DNA of 64,000 nt from Vibrio sp. 10N.286.49.B3 (GCF_002873395.1 NZ_MCUV01000004.1:124001-188000), one strand, 5' to 3'. Shown: positions 18,724 through 28,869, counted from the first letter of the stretch. Notes: generated by a model from the letters alone, not told the origin. A program made the numbers and translations.

Positions 18724-20811
18724 ATGAAAAAAGTACTCTGGTTTTTTATCGCACTTGTGGCTTTGTCGCTATTATCCCTCGCCAGTTTATTGATTGTATT
18801 ACAAACCTCACTTGCCACACCGCTAAGTAATACGTTATTAGCTCGCTACTTTGATCCTGATATTCAGGTCGAGCGCATCGATTATCAATTTCCTAATCAT
18901 CTTGTCTTGCATCGCATTGATACTCAAGATCCAGCGATTCCTTCGATCGATAAAGTCGAAATCTGGCTAAAATCGAGCAATATGTTCGCCATGCTAACCG
19001 GCAAACCTTTTGCGATTGAAAGTCTGCTCATTGATGGATTAAGCCTGCAGCAAGGGGTACCAAAAAACTTAGTCACCCCAACCTTGTTCGGTCGCTCTAT
19101 CGGCTTACATCAACTGGCCATTCAAAATTTAGATTATGCCGATGAGCAATTTTCAGCGCGTGGTGTGAGCCTACAGATCCGTGCACCACATTGGCCACAG
19201 GGACACTCATACGATAGCGACGATCCTTCAACACCCTCGCCTATCCTGCCTTATGGCAACCTACAACTGTCAGCCGATCAGCTCTATTGGCAAGCTGAAG
19301 CGATTGATAATGTCTTAATGGATATGGATTATAGAGTCGATGACAGTACGGTTTATGGGCTCTCTTTTAACTGGCAAGGCAGTCGTATTTCGACTCAGGC
19401 TGAGCAGTTTGGTGAAGCTTGGTCGGTGATTAATGCCACCTTCAATAAGCTAACCATCACCCCGACGAAGCAAGCATTGTGGCGCGAGCGCGGTCTACTT
19501 GAGAAGCTGCCATTTGTCATTAACCACATTAATAGCCTCGACATCATTGATAGTAATTTTGATGATGGCAAATTGGCATTTAATGATATTGATGCCACGC
19601 TCGAGAATATCCATTTACTGCCGTTTAACCCTTGGCAGCAAGAGCAAGCGAGCATCTCATTTAGCGCTGAAAGTATTCGTGAAAATGACACCATGTTCAT
19701 CAGCCCGAGTGCACAGTTATCGCTAACGCCAAATCAGATTGAAGTCACTCAACTCAGCACCGAGCTATATCAAGGAAGGTTGCTACTCGACGCCTTATTT
19801 ACGCCAACCAGTGCGCACTTTGACAACATCACGCTGGAGAACATGAAGTGGGTCGCAGAGAAAAGTGACCCAACCGTTATACCGCCTCTGTATGTGCATT
19901 GGTTAGATTTATCTCTGCTTTCGGACACGTGGTTTTCACAGTTAGAAGCTCTGACAATGGATACGCTTACGGTGAACAACAGCCAATTTATTCAACTGGC
20001 TCGCACACCTTACTGGCAAAGCTCTGGTACTTATGCGCGTGGTAAAGAGGTCGAATTAATACGTGATGGACGCTGGGGATTATGGGCTGGCGATTTAGAG
20101 ATCAGTGCCAATAATGCCAGTTACGATCAGGTAATTTCCATGCAACCGATTATCGATATGACCAGTCGTGATGGGCTATGGCAACTCAAGCGCCTGTTTG
20201 TGCCTTTAGAGCAAGGCTACATTAATGCCCAAGCCGAGATAAACTTTAGCCAGCTATCGCAACCTTGGTCGTTAAGCGCACAAGGAGATGGCATGCCGCT
20301 GACTCCTTTGCTGAAAACTTTTAATCAGTCACGCCGAGAGCAAGATCGACCACCCGTGCCGTTTGATATTGAGGGAGTGAGTGAGTTTACCTTGCAAGCA
20401 TCAGGTTTAATGGGTGATGAGGCGATGTTTAATCATGGCTTATCAGGGCAATTTTCCGCTTGGCTACGTGACGTTTATTTAACGCCTCATCGCGATGAAG
20501 CAAACTTAGATCAAGCAAGAAGCTCAGATCAAGCCACAGAAAGTGACGCTATCTTAGAAAAACCAGCACCCATCGCTGCCACAATTGCCGATATTCATTT
20601 AACGGTAGACCGAGGACGCGCTCGCTTACCTTTAGTCTCGATCAAAGCTAAAGAGCACCAACGCGCGCAATTAGCCGGCACACTGCAAGGCGAATGGGAT
20701 CTGGTTTCAAGTTCATCAAGTGAGCAAACGGCTAATCAAAATAAGCCATCCCTGCCCCTTGAGTTACATTGGCAAGATCAGCACTTCAACGCCGATCTCC
20801 TTGCTGATTAA
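18724..20811 (+). CDS. AsmA-like inner-membrane-anchored periplasmic protein
   Basis: The 695-residue protein starts with a signal anchor (MKKVLWFFIALVALSLLSLA), then LPLSNTLLARYF-like sequence typical of the AsmA/TamB/YhdP group, followed by a long beta-rich periplasmic body made of short repeats of the 'SLLIDGLSL / LHQLAIQNLDYAD' kind. AsmA-type proteins are thought to bridge the envelope and move or modulate phospholipids. It is a single gene between pckA and the convergent yiiD. Family membership is fairly sure from the N-terminus and repeat texture, but the exact role cannot be told. Confidence 0.75.
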   Translation: MKKVLWFFIALVALSLLSLASLLIVLQTSLATPLSNTLLARYFDPDIQVERIDYQFPNHLVLHRIDTQDPAIPSIDKVEIWLKSSNMFAMLTGKPFAIESLLIDGLSLQQGVPKNLVTPTLFGRSIGLHQLAIQNLDYADEQFSARGVSLQIRAPHWPQGHSYDSDDPSTPSPILPYGNLQLSADQLYWQAEAIDNVLMDMDYRVDDSTVYGLSFNWQGSRISTQAEQFGEAWSVINATFNKLTITPTKQALWRERGLLEKLPFVINHINSLDIIDSNFDDGKLAFNDIDATLENIHLLPFNPWQQEQASISFSAESIRENDTMFISPSAQLSLTPNQIEVTQLSTELYQGRLLLDALFTPTSAHFDNITLENMKWVAEKSDPTVIPPLYVHWLDLSLLSDTWFSQLEALTMDTLTVNNSQFIQLARTPYWQSSGTYARGKEVELIRDGRWGLWAGDLEISANNASYDQVISMQPIIDMTSRDGLWQLKRLFVPLEQGYINAQAEINFSQLSQPWSLSAQGDGMPLTPLLKTFNQSRREQDRPPVPFDIEGVSEFTLQASGLMGDEAMFNHGLSGQFSAWLRDVYLTPHRDEANLDQARSSDQATESDAILEKPAPIAATIADIHLTVDRGRARLPLVSIKAKEHQRAQLAGTLQGEWDLVSSSSSEQTANQNKPSLPLELHWQDQHFNADLLAD

Positions 20812-20866
20812 TACATTCAGCTGGCAGTAGGCTTCGCTCACTTGCTAGCCGTTTATAGCATCAAAC

Positions 20867-20896
20867 CATTTCAGCCGTTTAATATGGCTGAAATGG
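20867..20896. other. Intergenic hairpin between the AsmA-like gene and yiiD
   Basis: CATTTCAGCC and GGCTGAAATG form a perfect 10-bp stem around a 9-10-base loop at the 3' end of both convergent genes. It has no T-run. It abuts copy B of the dispersed repeat. Confidence 0.6.
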
Positions 20897-20925
20897 GCAT
20901 GGACGCCCATTGCTAAACAAACTGG
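20892..20925 (+). repeat. Dispersed hairpin repeat, copy B
   Basis: Reads AATGGGC-ATGGAC-GCCCATT followed by GCTAAACAAACTGG. The first part is a perfect 7-bp hairpin. It matches copy C (56054-56087) at 29 of 34 positions, by eye, and copy A (3707-3741, inverted). It lies between two convergent genes. Confidence 0.75.
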
Positions 20926-20949
20926 CTATTTTGGATGACTTCCTACCCG

Positions 20950-21867
20950 TTAGCTATTCAATTGAGCCTGATAATTCGGCAACAGCATATAAGTACCAAC
21001 AAACTCCACAGCAGCGACATCACCACTAAAAATCGTCACGTGAATCACAATGCGCGCCTTACGCCCAGACGCTAACCTATCCAAATCACCACTGATGCCA
21101 TCTAACGAGGTCGAAGCCACCGGGTTTTTCTCCACCGGATGACTATAACGGATCTTACTATCCGCCAAGACAATATCACCAGACAAGCCGCGCTCTTTCA
21201 TTAACAGCCACGCCATGCCCCAACCCGTCAGCGTCGCCAACGTAAACGCCGACCCTGAAAACATCATATTATGAGGGTTCAAATTAGGGTTTAACTGTGC
21301 ACTACACTCAAATTGATAACCGGTATATTGATTAATCTTGATACCCATCTTATCGCTGATCGGGATCTGTTGCTCCCAGCGCTCCTGCAGGTCTCGACAC
21401 CACTCTGGGTTACGCAATACATCAGCCATCGGGTTTAACGCTTTAATCATCTGTTGGTGACGTACAGGACCACGCTGCTCATTCAGATCACCTTGGCTTT
21501 CAAAACCATTCTTCTGATAAAACTCAATCGCATCTTCACGTGCATTACACACCAAACGCTTCGCCCCTTCTTGACGAGCAAGCGATTCTAGAGCAATCAA
21601 GACCAACGAGCCGACCCCTTTAGTACGGCGATTATTTTTCACCGCCATAAAGCGTATCTGCCCTTCGCAGTCCGGGGTAATGTATAAACGCCCGATCGCC
21701 ACAGGACGACCTCGACCATCAACAATCATGCGGTGATGACTCATGGGATCATACTCATCACGCTCAGAACCGAGCGGCAAATGCCACGGCTCTCGCAGCA
21801 TCTGCCAGCGGAAGAAATAGTACTTCTGTAATTGATTTTCAGTCGTTGGGGTAATGAGTTTAAACAT
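20950..21867 (-). CDS. yiiD: Bifunctional GNAT acetyltransferase / hotdog thioesterase (YiiD family)
   Basis: The 305-residue protein joins an N-terminal GNAT domain (about residues 1-140; acetyl-CoA loop region RRTKGVGSLVLIALESLA) to a C-terminal hotdog-fold domain of the YiiD type (about residues 160-300; NPHNMMFSGSAFTLATLTGWG and DIVLADSKIRYSHPV). In Escherichia coli the homologue YiiD (also named FabY) has been linked to initiation of fatty acid synthesis. Both domains look complete. It is followed by copy B of the dispersed repeat and lies upstream of nothing on its own strand, so it is probably monocistronic or at the end of the dtd unit. Confidence 0.88.
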   Translation of the reverse strand: MFKLITPTTENQLQKYYFFRWQMLREPWHLPLGSERDEYDPMSHHRMIVDGRGRPVAIGRLYITPDCEGQIRFMAVKNNRRTKGVGSLVLIALESLARQEGAKRLVCNAREDAIEFYQKNGFESQGDLNEQRGPVRHQQMIKALNPMADVLRNPEWCRDLQERWEQQIPISDKMGIKINQYTGYQFECSAQLNPNLNPHNMMFSGSAFTLATLTGWGMAWLLMKERGLSGDIVLADSKIRYSHPVEKNPVASTSLDGISGDLDRLASGRKARIVIHVTIFSGDVAAVEFVGTYMLLPNYQAQLNS

Positions 21868-21985
21868 GCGTGTTAACGTTCCTTGTCAGCCAAAAACGGT
21901 GGCGATCATTATTATTGTTATTTGCTATTTGTTATTTGGAATTGATTCTGTGCTTCTGTGGAATGTTTAGAATTGGCGTGGGATA

Positions 21986-22420
21986 TTAAACCTGTAGCCA
22001 GAATGTCACGGGACCATCGTTCACCAATGACACCTTCATATCGGCAGCAAATTGACCACGCTCGGTTGGCAGTGTCAGTTCGCATTGATCAGCAAAGTAA
22101 TCATATAAACGCTCAGCATCAACAGGGTGTGCACCACGAGAGAATCCCGCTCTTGTGCCCTTCTTCGTGTCAGCAGGCAGTGTAAATTGAGACACCACTA
22201 ACACACTTCCGTTCACTTGTTTTACGTTTAGGTTCATCTTGCCATCTTGATCTTCAAACACGCGGTAGGTTGTGACACGCTCCATCAGACGCTTGGCTTT
22301 GGCTTCATCATCTTCCTTTTCAACCCCAAGCAGCACGAGCAAGCCTTGTTCGATTTCCCCTATAACTTTGCCATCGACTTTAACGGCGGCTTCACTGACT
22401 CTTTGGATCAAAGCTATCAC
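21986..22420 (-). CDS. dtd: D-aminoacyl-tRNA deacylase
   Basis: DTD hydrolyses D-aminoacyl-tRNA and mischarged Gly-tRNA(Ala), keeping D-amino acids out of protein. The 144-residue protein shows the active-site SQFTL motif and the C-terminal cis Gly-Pro motif in [11 protein letters not shown]. The start overlaps the end of yihY by 29 bases, so the two are co-translated, an order also found in enterobacteria. Confidence 0.97.
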   Translation of the reverse strand: MIALIQRVSEAAVKVDGKVIGEIEQGLLVLLGVEKEDDEAKAKRLMERVTTYRVFEDQDGKMNLNVKQVNGSVLVVSQFTLPADTKKGTRAGFSRGAHPVDAERLYDYFADQCELTLPTERGQFAADMKVSLVNDGPVTFWLQV

Positions 22421-23399
22421 TAACGACTTCCTTCTTTAACTTTTCTACGACATCACTCTCACCCATCACTGTGGTATGAGATTGGCTTTTATCTGTCGAG
22501 TGTACCACTTCTGTTTGATTATCTTGAATATTGTTCGTTGTTAATCGTTTCGGGTTTTCATCTTGGCGAATTTTCTGCCATTGATCGCTTTCACCTAACG
22601 CCGCTGTGACTTCTGCGCCCAACAAGACAATCATCCAACATAGATAAACCCAGACAAATAAGATTGGAATCGCCGCCAATGCCCCATAGATAAGTTGATA
22701 GGAAGGAAATTGAGTAATGTACATCGCAAAGCCTTTTTTACTCAATTCAAACAGTACCGCAGCAAGCACCGCCCCCGTGATCGCATGAGTAAAATAGATT
22801 TTCTTATTTGGTACGAGCAGATATAAACCGGTAAAACCGAGCACGGAAAGTATTAAAGGCAACCAACGCAGCATCAAGTTATAAGCGCCCGAGATGGCTT
22901 CATGATCGGATAAGTGCAGTGAGGTGATATAAGAGGTCGCGGCAATACTTCCGCCCGCTAAAATCGGACCTAGAGTGAGGATCATCCAGTACATTGAAAA
23001 CGAGAAAACCAGGCGACGCTTTTCAGTAACTCGCCAGATATAGTTGAGGTTTTTATCGATATTGGACATCAACATCAAAGCCGCTATAAAAAGAAAAACA
23101 GCACCTACTGCGGTCATTTTTCCGGTATTGGCAACAAACTCAAGCAGGGCATTATGCACCGCATCCCCCGCCGCTGGGACAAAATTTTTAATCACAAACT
23201 CTTGCAGCATCAAGCCTACGTTTTCAAAAATAGGGAATGATGAAAGGATCGACAGCAATACGGTCAGCAGTGGCACGATGGAGAGTAAGGTAATGTAGGT
23301 CAGATACCCAGCATTCACATTGACTCTATCATGCTGCATTCGTGTCAGTAGATAACGGATAAAACACACGCCATCATAAGCTATCGTTTTGGGTACCAT
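22392..23399 (-). CDS. yihY: YihY/BrkB family inner-membrane protein
   Basis: A member of the YihY/Rbn family of six-helix inner-membrane proteins of uncertain role; the old name ribonuclease BN was found to be a mistake. The ATG at 23399 has GGGAG 7 bases upstream and is preferred to the in-frame GTG at 23405. About 335 residues with membrane helices around 38-58, 95-115, 135-160, 180-200, 210-230 and 245-270. A hydrophilic tail of about 60 residues follows and is probably variable. Confidence 0.9.
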   Translation of the reverse strand: MVPKTIAYDGVCFIRYLLTRMQHDRVNVNAGYLTYITLLSIVPLLTVLLSILSSFPIFENVGLMLQEFVIKNFVPAAGDAVHNALLEFVANTGKMTAVGAVFLFIAALMLMSNIDKNLNYIWRVTEKRRLVFSFSMYWMILTLGPILAGGSIAATSYITSLHLSDHEAISGAYNLMLRWLPLILSVLGFTGLYLLVPNKKIYFTHAITGAVLAAVLFELSKKGFAMYITQFPSYQLIYGALAAIPILFVWVYLCWMIVLLGAEVTAALGESDQWQKIRQDENPKRLTTNNIQDNQTEVVHSTDKSQSHTTVMGESDVVEKLKKEVVSDSFDPKSQ

Positions 23400-23488
23400 T
23401 TGCACTCTCCCTTTCCATGCCGAACCTGTTACAAAAGATTAACAAGTAATTATCGATATAGATAGGGCTAGGCACAGATTGATCGCAA

Positions 23489-23534
23489 CAAAAAAGCCCC
23501 ATGTTATTACGACCTAAATCGAATAAACATGGGG
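23489..23534 (-). terminator. Rho-independent terminator of typA
   Basis: GCCCCATGTT at 23496-23505 and AACATGGGGC at 23525-23534 form a perfect 10-bp stem; on the minus strand it is followed by six T. It lies about 55 bases after the typA stop. Confidence 0.9.
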
Positions 23535-23589
23535 CCCTTATTTCGCATCTCGCCAGTTAAGTCAGACTTAACTTTGCTGCATCAAGCAA

Positions 23590-25416
23590 TTATTTTGCTG
23601 GACGGCTAGCGCGTTTACGTTCGTTCTCAGTAAGAAGACGCTTACGGATACGGATGCTTTCTGGTGTTACTTCTACTAGCTCATCATCATCGATGAATTC
23701 TAGAGCTTGCTCAAGTGTGTACTTGATTGCAGGAGAAAGCGTTTGTGCTTCATCAGTACCAGATGCACGTACGTTAGTTAGTTGCTTACCACGTAGACAG
23801 TTGATAGTCAGGTCGTTTGCACGGTTATGAATACCGATGATTTGACCTTCGTATACTTCGTCACCGTGCTCTGCAAATAAACGACCACGATCTTGAAGGT
23901 TGAATAGAGAGTAAGTTACTGCTTTACCCATACCGTTCGAGATTAATACGCCGTTAGCACGTTGACCGATTACGCCGCCTTTGTGAGGACCGTAGTGATC
24001 GAATGAGTGGTAGATAAGACCAGAACCAGACGTCATTGTTAGGAATTCAGTTTGGAAACCAATAAGACCACGAGAAGGCATCATGAAGTCCATGCGTACA
24101 CGGCCTTTACCATCTGGTGCCATATCAGTTAGTTCGCCTTTACGAACACCGATGCTTTCCATGATCGCGCCTTGGTGCTCTTCTAGAACATCAATTGTTA
24201 CCGTTTCAAACGGTTCCATTAGTTGACCATCTTCTTCTTTGATGATTACTTCTGGACGAGATACTGCTAGCTCGAAACCTTCACGACGCATGTTTTCGAT
24301 CAGGATAGATAGGTGAAGTTCACCACGACCAGAAACGCGGAAACGATCTGGGCTATCTGTTTCTTCAACACGTAGTGCAACGTTGTGTACTAGTTCTTTT
24401 TCTAGACGCTCAAGAATGTTACGTGAAGTAACGAACTTACCTTCTTTACCCGCGAACGGAGAAGTGTTTACTTGGAACGTCATTGTTACTGTTGGTTCGT
24501 CAACAGATAGTGGTGGCATTGCTTCAACGTTGTTTTGGTCACAGATAGTGTCTGAAATTTTCAGCTCACCAAGACCAGTGATAGCAATGATGTCACCTGC
24601 TTTCGCTTCTTCAACTTCGTGACGCTCAAGACCTAGGTAACCTAGAACTGTGCCCACTTTACCGTTACGTTTCTTACCGTCAGAACTAACGATAGAAACT
24701 TGTTGGTTTGGCTTAACAGAACCACGAGTTACACGACAAACACCGATAACACCTACGTAAGAGCTGTAATCTAGTTGAGAAACTTGCATCTGTAGTGAAC
24801 CGTCTAGGTCAACTGCTGGCGCTTCTACGTTGTCAACAACCGCTTGGAATAGTGGTTCCATGTCTTCGCCTACAACGCCTTCTTCCATTGTAGCCCAACC
24901 GTTTAGTGCAGAAGCGTAAACTGTTGTGAAGTCTAGTTGCTCATCAGTAGCGCCTAGGTTGTCGAATAGATCGAAGATTTGATCCATAACCCAATCAGGA
25001 CGAGCACCTGGACGGTCAATCTTGTTGATAACAACGATTGGCTTAAGGCCGTGTGCGAATGCTTTTTGTGTTACGAAACGCGTTTGAGGCATAGGGCCGT
25101 CAACGGCATCAACGATAAGAAGCACAGAGTCAACCATAGACATGATACGCTCAACTTCACCACCGAAGTCCGCGTGTCCTGGAGTATCTACGATGTTGAT
25201 ACGGTAGTCGTTCCAGTTGATTGCAGTGTTCTTCGCAAGAATCGTGATACCACGTTCTTTTTCGATGTCATTTGAATCCATGACGCGCTCTTCAGCCTCA
25301 CCACGAGATTCAAGCGTGCCTGATTGTTGTAGCAGTTTATCAACCAAAGTCGTTTTGCCGTGGTCAACGTGCGCGATGATCGCGATATTTCTTAACTTAT
25401 CTAGTGGAGTAGACAT
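23590..25416 (-). CDS. typA: Ribosome-associated GTPase TypA/BipA
   Basis: BipA is an EF-G-like translational GTPase needed for 50S subunit assembly and growth at low temperature. The ATG at 25416 ([20 protein letters not shown]) gives 608 residues, as in related species; an in-frame GTG at 25431 is less likely. No strong ribosome site is visible. G1 is [10 protein letters not shown]2 includes ERGITI, G3 is DTPGH and G4 is NKID. The beta-barrel, EF-G domain III and V and the BipA-specific C-terminal domain follow. It is divergent from glnA, the usual bipA-glnA arrangement. Confidence 0.97.
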   Translation of the reverse strand: MSTPLDKLRNIAIIAHVDHGKTTLVDKLLQQSGTLESRGEAEERVMDSNDIEKERGITILAKNTAINWNDYRINIVDTPGHADFGGEVERIMSMVDSVLLIVDAVDGPMPQTRFVTQKAFAHGLKPIVVINKIDRPGARPDWVMDQIFDLFDNLGATDEQLDFTTVYASALNGWATMEEGVVGEDMEPLFQAVVDNVEAPAVDLDGSLQMQVSQLDYSSYVGVIGVCRVTRGSVKPNQQVSIVSSDGKKRNGKVGTVLGYLGLERHEVEEAKAGDIIAITGLGELKISDTICDQNNVEAMPPLSVDEPTVTMTFQVNTSPFAGKEGKFVTSRNILERLEKELVHNVALRVEETDSPDRFRVSGRGELHLSILIENMRREGFELAVSRPEVIIKEEDGQLMEPFETVTIDVLEEHQGAIMESIGVRKGELTDMAPDGKGRVRMDFMMPSRGLIGFQTEFLTMTSGSGLIYHSFDHYGPHKGGVIGQRANGVLISNGMGKAVTYSLFNLQDRGRLFAEHGDEVYEGQIIGIHNRANDLTINCLRGKQLTNVRASGTDEAQTLSPAIKYTLEQALEFIDDDELVEVTPESIRIRKRLLTENERKRASRPAK

Positions 25417-25683
25417 GGATTTTCGATTCACTCAGTAAAGTAGCCGCACATTGCCAACCTGTTGGTAGCGCCGCTAGCTTGATTAAAAAAACGGTCAATA
25501 ATATATCAGATTTTAGGGAAAACCCCAGAAATATGTGATCCAATACATACCTTTTTCGACAATAAGTTCATTTTCGTCCCTTTTAGTTTAGGCGTCATTC
25601 AATTTTGAGACAAACTTCATCACGTAAATATCAAAAGAAAATTGACAGCTGTTTAAAAAGCAGGCTGAATGAGATGAGTAATT

Positions 25684-25700
25684 TGATTCACAATGGTGCA
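25684..25700 (+). promoter_or_regulatory. Weak NtrC site 1 upstream of glnA
   Basis: The right half-site TGGTGCA is perfect; the left half is degenerate. Its right end is 29 bases before that of the strong site. Confidence 0.5.
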
Positions 25701-25712
25701 AAGATAAACTTA

Positions 25713-25729
25713 TGCACCATACTGGTGCA
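25713..25729 (+). promoter_or_regulatory. Strong NtrC-binding site upstream of glnA
   Basis: TGCACCATACTGGTGCA is a perfect palindrome around a 3-base centre and fits the NtrC consensus (TGCACC-N5-GGTGCA). Its centre lies about 118 bases upstream of the predicted sigma-54 start, a normal enhancer distance. Confidence 0.9.
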
Positions 25730-25733
25730 GAAG

Positions 25734-25750
25734 GGGATCATCGTGGTGCA
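25734..25750 (+). promoter_or_regulatory. Weak NtrC site 3 upstream of glnA
   Basis: One perfect half-site TGGTGCA ends at 25750, 21 bases (about two helical turns) after the end of the strong site. The other half is poor. Confidence 0.45.
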
Positions 25751-25811
25751 TAGAAAGCACCAAAAAAGCCCCCTACTAACTCAAATTACTGAAAATTAAA
25801 GGATTAATTTT

Positions 25812-25828
25812 TTGGCACGATTTTAGCT
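25812..25828 (+). promoter_or_regulatory. Sigma-54 promoter of glnA
   Basis: TTGGCACGATTTTAGCT has the -24 GG (25814-25815) and -12 GC (25826-25827) separated by exactly 10 bases, as required. The start point should be near 25839, leaving an untranslated leader of about 190 bases. Confidence 0.88.
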
Positions 25829-26028
25829 TTATATAAATCATCACTGAGAGCCAATCAGCGCTCAATGATGAAGGTATAACGAGCTACAGTTTGCATTGCT
25901 TAGTTAACAGCATAAAAGCTAATCAATGTTGATTGCCATTTTTAGTTATTGTTTTCCCTATCTATAGATAGCCGCAGTAACAAGAATCGCGCTCAAGCCA
26001 CTTTAAATAACACTGGAGGTTATCCAAG

Positions 26029-27438
26029 ATGTCAGTAGAAAACGTTCTATCTCTGATCCAAGAAAACGAAGTTAAGTTTATCGATCTACGCTTTACCGAT
26101 ACTAAAGGTAAAGAGCAGCATATCTCTATTCCTTCTCACCAAATCGATGCAGACTTCTTTGAAGAAGGCAAAATGTTCGATGGCTCTTCAGTGGCTGGTT
26201 GGAAAGGCATTAATGAATCAGATATGGTAATGATGCCAGACGCATCAAGCGCTGTACTTGACCCGTTCACAGAAGATTCAACGCTAAACATCCGTTGTGA
26301 CATCCTTGAACCTTCAACTATGCAAGGTTACGACCGCGATCCACGTTCTATCGCAAAACGTTCTGAAGAGTACCTACGCGCAACAGGTATCGCTGATACT
26401 GTTCTTGTTGGTCCAGAACCAGAGTTCTTCCTATTTGATGACGTGAAATTCAGCACTGATATGTCTGGTTCTTTCTTCAAGATTGATGACATTGAAGCGG
26501 TATGGAACACAGGTTCTGATTTTGAAGGTGGTAACAAAGGTCACCGTCCTGGCGTTAAAGGCGGTTACTTCCCAGTTGCTCCTGTTGATTCTTCTCAAGA
26601 TATCCGTTCTGCAATGTGTCTTGTTATGGAAGAGATGGGCCTAGTTGTTGAAGCTCACCACCATGAAGTTGCAACTGCTGGTCAAAACGAAATCGCAACT
26701 CGCTTTAACACGCTAACAGCGAAAGCGGATGAGACTCAAATCTACAAGTACGTTGTTCACAACGTAGCACACGCTTTTGGTAAGACGGCAACATTCATGC
26801 CTAAACCACTTGCTGGCGATAACGGTAGCGGCATGCACGTTCACCAATCTCTAGCTAAAGATGGCGTTAACCTATTTGCTGGTGACAAGTACGGCGGTCT
26901 ATCTGACCTTGCTATCTACTACATTGGCGGCATCATCAAGCACGCACGTGCTATCAATGCTTTTGCTAACCCATCAACTAACTCGTACAAGCGTCTTGTA
27001 CCAGGGTTTGAAGCGCCAGTTATGCTAGCTTACTCAGCTCGTAACCGTTCTGCTTCTATCCGTATCCCAGTGGTACCAAGCCCTAAAGCACGTCGTATCG
27101 AGCTACGTTTTGGTGACCCAGCGGCGAACCCGTACCTATGTTACTCTGCAATGCTTATGGCTGGTCTTGACGGTATCAAGAACAAGATCCACCCAGGCGA
27201 AGCAATGGATAAAGATCTTTACGACCTTCCAGCAGAAGAAGCAGCTGAAATCCCAACAGTTGCTGAATCTCTAGAAGTTGCTCTTAAAGCACTAGACGAA
27301 GATCGTGAGTTCCTAACGGCTGGCGGCGTATTCTCTGATGACTTCATCGATTCTTACATCGGTCTTAAGTCTCAAGATGTTGAGAAAATCAACATGGCAG
27401 TACACCCACTAGAATTCGACCTATACTACTCTGTATAA
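26029..27438 (+). CDS. glnA: Glutamine synthetase type I
   Basis: GlnA makes glutamine from glutamate, ammonia and ATP and is the main ammonia-assimilation enzyme. The 469-residue protein has the usual length for the dodecameric bacterial type. The adenylylation site is Tyr398 in [11 protein letters not shown], so activity should be controlled by GlnE. The signature [12 protein letters not shown] and the ATP-binding region [17 protein letters not shown] are intact. GGAGG lies 9 bases before the ATG. Transcription should depend on sigma-54 and phosphorylated NtrC. Confidence 0.99.
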   Translation: MSVENVLSLIQENEVKFIDLRFTDTKGKEQHISIPSHQIDADFFEEGKMFDGSSVAGWKGINESDMVMMPDASSAVLDPFTEDSTLNIRCDILEPSTMQGYDRDPRSIAKRSEEYLRATGIADTVLVGPEPEFFLFDDVKFSTDMSGSFFKIDDIEAVWNTGSDFEGGNKGHRPGVKGGYFPVAPVDSSQDIRSAMCLVMEEMGLVVEAHHHEVATAGQNEIATRFNTLTAKADETQIYKYVVHNVAHAFGKTATFMPKPLAGDNGSGMHVHQSLAKDGVNLFAGDKYGGLSDLAIYYIGGIIKHARAINAFANPSTNSYKRLVPGFEAPVMLAYSARNRSASIRIPVVPSPKARRIELRFGDPAANPYLCYSAMLMAGLDGIKNKIHPGEAMDKDLYDLPAEEAAEIPTVAESLEVALKALDEDREFLTAGGVFSDDFIDSYIGLKSQDVEKINMAVHPLEFDLYYSV

Positions 27439-27477
27439 GACGTCTCCCTAGTCGGTAACGTACGCGCTACCCAACAG

Positions 27478-27508
27478 AAAAGCTCACCACATGGTGGGCT
27501 TTTTTATT
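27478..27508 (+). terminator. Rho-independent terminator after glnA
   Basis: AAGCTCACC and GGTGGGCTT form a stem with a 4-base loop, followed by six T. It separates glnA from glnL-glnG, probably allowing only partial read-through. Confidence 0.85.
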
Positions 27509-27683
27509 TCCTATCATTTGGGGACACGGCAAGGTTATTGCATTGTTTATGTCTAGAATGGTGCATTTATTCAAGATCACAGTGAAGTGAACGTTAAACC
27601 GCTAAATCTTTATAAGATAATAGGAAATTAGCGCTATAACCGCTTTTTCTTATCGTTATGATCAGCCATACTTCTCACTACTT

Positions 27684-27700
27684 CGCACCAATATGGTGCA
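27684..27700 (+). promoter_or_regulatory. NtrC-binding site upstream of glnL
   Basis: CGCACCAATATGGTGCA matches the NtrC palindrome except for the first base. It overlaps the expected -35 region of a possible sigma-70 promoter with -10 TATAAC at 27718-27723, so NtrC should repress glnL from here, as it does in enterobacteria. Confidence 0.8.
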
Positions 27701-27752
27701 GTGCACTTATTTGGCCTTATAACGATAGACTAGCCACCACAAGGAGGTGTGT

Positions 27753-28799
27753 ATGAATACAGAATTGAGCACTGCCGTTCTCGATAATATGGTAACGGCG
27801 ACCCTTATGCTCGATGAGCACTTAGTGATTCAGTTTGCTAACCCAGCGGCTGAGCAACTCTTTTCTCAAAGCTCGAAGCGCATTGTTGCTCAACCACTCT
27901 CACAATTAATTCAGCATGCATCGCTTGATTTAGCACTTCTCACTCAACCTCTACAAAGTGGTCAAAGCATTACCGATAGTGATGTGACTTTTGTTGTTGA
28001 TAGCAAACCTTTGATGCTTGAAGTGACGGTAAGTCCGATGTCATGGAACAAGCAGTTAATGCTGTTGGTTGAAATGCGCAAGATTGATCAACAACGTCGC
28101 CTCAGCCAAGAGTTAAATCAACATGCTCAGCAGCAAGCCGCCAAGCTACTGGTGCGCGGTTTAGCCCATGAAATTAAAAACCCATTGGGCGGATTACGTG
28201 GTGCGGCGCAGTTGTTATCGAAAATGCTGCCCGATCCAAGCTTGAATGAATATACCCAAATTATTATTGAGCAAGCAGACCGCCTGCGTGCTTTAGTCGA
28301 CCGTCTGCTTGGCCCACAAAAACCGGGTAAGAAGACGTCGGAAAACTTACACCAAATCCTGGAGAAAGTTCGTCAATTGATTGAACTGGAGTCCGATCAT
28401 AACTTGGTGATGGAACGAGATTACGATCCAAGTTTGCCTGACATTGTGATGGATGCTTATCAAGTTGAGCAAGCGATGCTTAACATTGTCAGCAACGCCG
28501 CACAAATTTTATCAAAGCAAGAGCATGGCACGATCACCATTCGTACTCGCACTGTGCACCAAGCGAATATTCATGGCCAGCGACATAAGCTCGCAGCCCG
28601 AATTGAAATTATTGATGATGGTCCAGGTATTCAACCCGAGCTACAAGACACCCTCTTCTACCCTATGGTCAGTGGCCGTGAAGGCGGAACCGGGCTTGGT
28701 TTATCTATCTCACAAAACCTGATAGACCAACATGGCGGTAAAATTGATGTTGAGAGCTGGCCTGGCCGCACAACATTCACTATTTATTTGCCAATTTAA
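27753..28799 (+). CDS. glnL: Nitrogen regulation sensor kinase NtrB
   Basis: NtrB phosphorylates or, with PII, dephosphorylates NtrC according to nitrogen status; it is cytoplasmic. ATG at 27753 with AAGGAGG 5 bases upstream; an in-frame GTG at 27747 sits inside that ribosome site. 348 residues: N-terminal PAS domain (about 5-115), dimerisation/phosphotransfer helix with His139 in RGLAHEIKNPLGGLRGA, then the ATPase domain with N box MLNIVSNAAQIL, G1 DDGPGIQPEL and G2 GGTGLGLSIS. No membrane segment. Followed by glnG 70 bases later. Confidence 0.97.
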   Translation: MNTELSTAVLDNMVTATLMLDEHLVIQFANPAAEQLFSQSSKRIVAQPLSQLIQHASLDLALLTQPLQSGQSITDSDVTFVVDSKPLMLEVTVSPMSWNKQLMLLVEMRKIDQQRRLSQELNQHAQQQAAKLLVRGLAHEIKNPLGGLRGAAQLLSKMLPDPSLNEYTQIIIEQADRLRALVDRLLGPQKPGKKTSENLHQILEKVRQLIELESDHNLVMERDYDPSLPDIVMDAYQVEQAMLNIVSNAAQILSKQEHGTITIRTRTVHQANIHGQRHKLAARIEIIDDGPGIQPELQDTLFYPMVSGREGGTGLGLSISQNLIDQHGGKIDVESWPGRTTFTIYLPI

Positions 28800-28869
28800 T
28801 CGCACCAACACAAAACGCGCTATTTCACTGTGTTGTTTCTCTAACCTTATTTGCTATGGATAAAGAATT

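Larger units (their letters stand above)
25417..26028. promoter_or_regulatory. Divergent control region typA / glnA
   Basis: A 612-base AT-rich region containing the sigma-54 promoter of glnA, an NtrC site cluster and a leader of about 190 bases before glnA. The short frame that can be read at 25605-25799 overlaps the NtrC sites, has no ribosome site, and is not a gene. Confidence 0.8.

Noticed and set aside
25605..25799. A 64-codon frame upstream of glnA
   Set aside because: It covers the NtrC sites, has no ribosome site and no protein-like composition.
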